The notes beneath the pieces were generated by a model. That model was not told where the DNA came from, did no database searches, and saw only the letters and a list, made by a program, of their open reading frames with translations. Positions 60,660 to 64,000 of a stretch of DNA of 64,000 nt are shown in pieces (within the stretch, counting starts at the first letter, position 1; each line of letters begins with the position of its first letter). This stretch comes from Nocardiopsis prasina DSM 43845 (lineage in GTDB: Bacteria; Actinomycetota; Actinomycetes; Streptosporangiales; Streptosporangiaceae). Position numbers and translations under genes: made by a program. Where the stretch lies: positions 5,116-69,115 of the forward strand of contig NZ_ANAE01000127.1 of assembly GCF_000341265.1 (NCBI RefSeq), written 5' to 3'.

Positions 60660-61646
60660 TCAGTCCTGGAGGGTCAGTTCGGACATCTCGATGGGCTCGT
60701 GCAGGACACCTGTGGCCAGCAGCAGGTCGTTCCAGCGGCCCAGTTCGTCCACGTCCACCGCGCCCTCGGTCCACACCGGGAGCTCCATGGCCTCGGCCTG
60801 CTCCTCGGTCGTCTCGGAGTAGGTCTGCACGATCTCCGCGGCGATGGCGGGGTCCTCGGCGAGCATGCCGTTGGCGCGCTCGATCGCTCGCGTGAAGCCC
60901 TCGACAGTGGTCGGGTTGGCCGCCACGAACTCGTCCGCCATGCCGATCCCCGAGACCGGGATGCCCTCGGCGATCCCGGTGTAGGAGGAGAAGACCTTGC
61001 GGGCGCCGTCCTTCTCGGCGCCGCTGCGGAACGGCTCCACGAGCCAGACCGCGTCCACGGCGTCCTGTTCGAGGGCGGGCACCATGTCCGGGAAGGGGTA
61101 CTCCACGAACTCGATCCCGGCGGTCTCCACCCCCTGCTCCTCCAGCGAGGCGGCGATGCTCACGTCACCGATGTTGTTCAGGGTGTTGACCGCGATGGTC
61201 CTGCCCTCAAGGTCCTCGGGTGCCTCGATGGGGGAGTCGTCGTTCACGTAGATCCCCGCTGTCTCCTCGGTGCCCCGCACGCCCTCGGCGACGATGGTCA
61301 CGCCGATGTACTGGCTCTCGGCGAGGAAGAAGGACGGGTAGCTCGCGAAGGCCGCCTGGAGGTCGTCGGAGACCATCGCCGGGACGGCGGCCGCACCGCC
61401 CTGCACGGGCTGGGCGGACACGCTGAGGCCCTCCTCGTCGAAGAAGCCCTCCTCGATGGCGATGAACACGGAGGCGTGGTCGATGATGGGCGTGATGCCC
61501 ACGACCAGCGTCGTGGTCTCGTCGGTGGAACCGTCTTCGGCCTCGGAGGAATCGGAGCAGGCGGTGGCGGCGAGGACGAGCGCGGCACCGGCGCAGGCCA
61601 CGGTCCAGCGCCTGCTCGTCGACGGGGTATCGGACATATTCATCAT
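60660..61646 (-). CDS. ABC substrate-binding lipoprotein (NitT/TauT type)
   Basis: 328 residues. Signal peptide with lipobox LAATAC (cleavage before Cys), then a type 2 periplasmic-binding fold: LVVGITPIIDHASVFIAIEEGFFDEEGL, and GRTIAVNTLNNIGDVSI in the NMT1/THI5 style. It binds the importer's substrate outside the membrane. Several ATGs (MMNMSD) make the start uncertain by a few codons. It is downstream of the ATPase gene on the same strand. Confidence 0.88.
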   Translation of the reverse strand: MMNMSDTPSTSRRWTVACAGAALVLAATACSDSSEAEDGSTDETTTLVVGITPIIDHASVFIAIEEGFFDEEGLSVSAQPVQGGAAAVPAMVSDDLQAAFASYPSFFLAESQYIGVTIVAEGVRGTEETAGIYVNDDSPIEAPEDLEGRTIAVNTLNNIGDVSIAASLEEQGVETAGIEFVEYPFPDMVPALEQDAVDAVWLVEPFRSGAEKDGARKVFSSYTGIAEGIPVSGIGMADEFVAANPTTVEGFTRAIERANGMLAEDPAIAAEIVQTYSETTEEQAEAMELPVWTEGAVDVDELGRWNDLLLATGVLHEPIEMSELTLQD

Positions 61647-61713
61647 GATGGATTAGCGCCTTGGGGGGTCGGCGGGGCGCGGTAGGGGGCCGCGCACCCG
61701 GCTGGTTGCTGGG

Positions 61714-62535
61714 TCAGTCGTTGCCGGAGTGGCTGTGGAGCGGTTCCGGCGCCCGATCGGAGGAGGGGCGCCGGATCAGGCGTGCGACCTCGCCGCGCAG
61801 GGCGACGAACTCCCGCAGTTCCTTGGTCTCGATCTGGTCCCTCGGCTGGGGGAGCGGCACGTCGATGGTGGTCACGACCGTGGTGGGCGGGCCCGAGAGC
61901 ACGACCACGCGGTCGGCGAGGTAGACGCTCTCGTCGATGTCGTGGGTGACGAAGACGATGGTCATGTCGTAGCGTTCGCGCACCTTGAGGACCAGGTCCT
62001 CAAGGTCCTCACGGGTCTGGGCGTCGATGGAGGCGAAGGGCTCGTCCATCAGCAGGACCCCCGGCTGGTAAGCCAGGGCCCGGGCGATGGCCACCCGCTG
62101 CTGCATACCTCCGGAGAGCTGGCTGGGGTACCTGTCGGAGTGCCCCTCCAACCCCACGGCGGCCAGCGACTCCGCGACCCGCCGGTGGGCCTCCTCGCGT
62201 CCCAGGCGCAGGTGGCGCAGGGGGAAGCGGACGTTGCCCGCCACGGTCTGCCACGGGTACAGGGACCGGGCGTAGTCCTGGAAGACCATCGCCAGTCCCT
62301 CGGGCACACCGTTCACGGGCCGTCCCTGGAAGGAGACCTCGCCGCCGGTGGGGCGTTGGAGCCCGGAGAGGACGCGCAGCAGCGTGGTCTTGCCGCATCC
62401 GGAGGGCCCCACCACGGAGACCAGCTCACCCTCGGCGACCGAGAAGCTGATGTCCGCGAGCGCGGTGTGCGCCGTGGCACCACTGCCGTAGGTGTGCGTC
62501 AGGCCTCTGACGTCGAGCATGGGTGTGGTCCTCAT
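61714..62535 (-). CDS. ABC transporter ATPase (NitT/TauT type)
   Basis: 273 residues. Walker [12 protein letters not shown]-loop [12 protein letters not shown], signature [15 protein letters not shown], Walker B VLLMDEPF and switch His in FVTHDIDE. It powers the importer. It lies 10 nt downstream of the permease gene, and 67 nt separate its stop from the binding-protein gene. Confidence 0.93.
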   Translation of the reverse strand: MRTTPMLDVRGLTHTYGSGATAHTALADISFSVAEGELVSVVGPSGCGKTTLLRVLSGLQRPTGGEVSFQGRPVNGVPEGLAMVFQDYARSLYPWQTVAGNVRFPLRHLRLGREEAHRRVAESLAAVGLEGHSDRYPSQLSGGMQQRVAIARALAYQPGVLLMDEPFASIDAQTREDLEDLVLKVRERYDMTIVFVTHDIDESVYLADRVVVLSGPPTTVVTTIDVPLPQPRDQIETKELREFVALRGEVARLIRRPSSDRAPEPLHSHSGND

Positions 62536-62545
62536 GGTCGGGGCC

Positions 62546-63475
62546 TCACTGGCCCGCGGGTTCGGAACTGGGGCGGTTGGCGATCCGGTGCCAGGCCAGC
62601 AGCCGGTGCTCCACCAGGGTCAGGGCGAGGTTGAGCAGGTATCCGAGGACGCCCAGGAGCGCGATCCCCGCCCACATGTCGAGGATCTGGAAACCGCGCT
62701 GGGCTTGGACGATGTGGTAGCCGATCCCCCCGGTCGCGGCGACCATCTCGGAGATCACCATCAGGATGAGACCGAGCGCCAGGGCGGTGCGCACCCCCGC
62801 GAGGATCTTCTGCGAGGCTCCCGGCAGGACGATGCGGGTGAGGCGTGTGTGCAGGGGGACGCCGAACACACGGGCGGTGGCGTGCTTGAGCGGGTCGATG
62901 GAGCGCACACCCTCGATGGTGTTGATCAGGATCGGCCAGGACGTCCCGAAGGCGATCAGTAGCACCCGCATCAGGTCGTCGCGACCGAACAGCACCAGGA
63001 ACAGGGGGATGAGCGCGGGTGGCGGCAGCGCGCGGGCGAACTGGATGACGGGGTCGACGTAGTCGCCGATCCGTCGGTTCAGGCCGATGGCCACGCCCAG
63101 GGCGACCGCGGTGACGGTGGCCAGGGCCAGACCCGCGAGCATGCGTGCCAGGCTGGGCAGGACGTCGTCGCGCATGCTGTCGGTCAGCCATGCCTCGGCC
63201 GAGGGCAGCCACAGTTCACCGGCGCGGGCCAGGAACTCGGTGGGCGGGGGGAAGAACGGCGAACGCGCGTTCAGCGCCGCCAGTTCCCACACCAGCAGCA
63301 GTCCCGCCAGGACGGCCCAGCGCAGCAGGAACGATCCCAGAGTGCGTCCGGCGCGGGCGGTCCGGCCCGATCGTGCAGGCCCCTGGGCCCCCTGGCCGGG
63401 GTTCGCGGGTGCCGGTCGAACCATGCCGGGCCCTCGCGCGTGCGAGGTCGGCTCCACCGTCGGGAACGTCTTCAC
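62546..63475 (-). CDS. ABC transporter permease (NitT/TauT type), first of two
   Basis: 309 residues from a GTG overlapping the next gene's stop. About 45 polar residues come first. Six helices and a BPD_transp_1 EAA-type loop (GVPLHTRLTRIVLPGASQKI) follow. RALPPPALIPLFLVLFG is the typical permease segment. With the neighbour at 63472 it may form a hetero-dimer. Confidence 0.9.
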   Translation of the reverse strand: MKTFPTVEPTSHARGPGMVRPAPANPGQGAQGPARSGRTARAGRTLGSFLLRWAVLAGLLLVWELAALNARSPFFPPPTEFLARAGELWLPSAEAWLTDSMRDDVLPSLARMLAGLALATVTAVALGVAIGLNRRIGDYVDPVIQFARALPPPALIPLFLVLFGRDDLMRVLLIAFGTSWPILINTIEGVRSIDPLKHATARVFGVPLHTRLTRIVLPGASQKILAGVRTALALGLILMVISEMVAATGGIGYHIVQAQRGFQILDMWAGIALLGVLGYLLNLALTLVEHRLLAWHRIANRPSSEPAGQ

Positions 63476-64000
63476 GTCTGTTCCTCCATGAGACGCTTCC
63501 AGCGGAAGAGCCGCTGTTCACCGGCGCGCAGGAGCCCGTTCACGACCAGCCCCAGGAGCCCGGCCACGATCGTCCCCGCGTAGACCATGTCGGTGTTGGC
63601 ACCGCCCGAGCTCATGCGCAGGATCCAGCTGCCCAGGCCCTCGGCGGCACCGGCGAGCAGTTCGGCGCTGACGGTGACGATCAGCGCGATCGCGGCCGAG
63701 ATCCGAACCCCGGCGGCGACGAAGGGGGCGGTGGACGGCAGGACCACCCGGGCCAGGACCGCGAGCCGGGGCACCCCGAACACCCGGGCCGACTCCCTGG
63801 CCAGCGGCTCCACGGCCCGCACCCCGTAGAGGGTGTTGAACAGGATCGGCCACAGTGCCGCGTAGGTCACCAGGGCCACCTTCATCTCCGACCCCTGGCC
63901 GAAGACGAGGATGGCCACCGGGATGAGCGCCACGGAGGGGATCGGGCGGAGGAACTCCACCACCACTGAGGAGGCGCGTTCGACCCAGCGCAGGGAGCCC
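63472..64000 (-). CDS. ABC transporter permease (NitT/TauT type), second, 5' end outside window
   Basis: 176 codons visible, frame open to the window edge, so the 5' part is missing. VVEFLRPIPSVALIPVAIL is the segment that usually follows helix 3. The EAA loop is GVPRLAVLARVVLPSTAPFV. The stop overlaps the first permease's GTG. The order permease-permease-ATPase-binding protein fits one import operon. Confidence 0.88.
   Translation of the reverse strand, partial: GSLRWVERASSVVVEFLRPIPSVALIPVAILVFGQGSEMKVALVTYAALWPILFNTLYGVRAVEPLARESARVFGVPRLAVLARVVLPSTAPFVAAGVRISAAIALIVTVSAELLAGAAEGLGSWILRMSSGGANTDMVYAGTIVAGLLGLVVNGLLRAGEQRLFRWKRLMEEQT

Overview
The window is about 72% GC, with dense genes, many GTG/TTG starts and frequent 1-4 nt overlaps between operon partners. 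Mycothiol-type enzymes (maleylpyruvate-isomerase-like protein, actinobacterial ArsC), XRE/TPR regulators and FxsC/FxsT-type proteins all point to a filamentous actinomycete. A Nocardiopsis-like member of the Streptosporangiales is my best guess. This is inferred from protein character only; no 16S gene is present.

Layout. 0-9 kb: housekeeping and accessory genes (MFS symporter, TudS/DUF523, AraC-DinB regulator with a RibD-like reductase, a tRNA-Pro(GGG), a PAP2-like protein, a truncated nitroreductase, a class 3 lipase, RidA, an autoregulated DUF2975/HTH pair, a zinc alcohol dehydrogenase). 9-13 kb: arsenic resistance (divergent arsI; arsR-acr3-arsC with overlapping ends; a flavoprotein that may be ArsO-like). 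13-14.4 kb: a Xi-class glutathionyl-hydroquinone-reductase-like protein and a 64-bp tandem repeat. 14.4-18.5 kb: a polyamine (Puu-like) catabolic locus whose glutamine synthetase has been reduced by an in-frame internal deletion to 45 codons. 19.67 kb: a second tRNA-Pro(GGG), invaded by a 3.6-kb island (MerR, MFS, SpoIIM-like protein). Its integrase survives only as a frameshifted C-terminal stub with the catalytic tyrosine replaced. 23.6-27 kb: S9 peptidase and a secreted pyroglutamyl-peptidase-like protein with Cys changed to Ser. 27-33 kb: a LysR-controlled catabolic operon (MFS, flavin monooxygenase, RidA, DUF1028, M20 amidohydrolase).

33-41 kb holds the most interesting cluster. Three minus-strand genes run in order: a large ParA-like/TIR-like/NB-ARC/TPR protein (FxsT type), a TIR protein (FxsC type) that keeps the SxWCxxE glutamate, and a SLOG-domain protein with four C-terminal membrane helices. 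An XRE-TPR regulator lies just downstream on the same strand. TIR plus SLOG-membrane protein plus STAND sensor is the logic of nucleotide-second-messenger immunity (Thoeris-like). I find no FxsA peptide or FxsB radical-SAM gene, so this looks like an FxsC/FxsT module working with a SLOG-TM partner instead of a RiPP.

41-53 kb: GNAT, PrsW-type membrane protease, methyltransferase, WGR-beta-propeller protein, mycothiol-type DinB protein, APH-like kinase, PAP2-DAG kinase fusion, PQQ-like propeller membrane protein. 53-58.7 kb: a five-gene, tightly overlapping lipid operon (FAD amine oxidase, DUF1365, two cyclopropane-fatty-acid-synthase-type methyltransferases, DUF1295). It resembles the mycobacterial Rv0449c-Rv0446c (ufaA1) cluster and is preceded by a SigK-like promoter. 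58.8-64 kb: aldehyde dehydrogenase, 4-OT-type tautomerase and a NitT/TauT-type ABC importer with two permeases, the last cut by the window edge.
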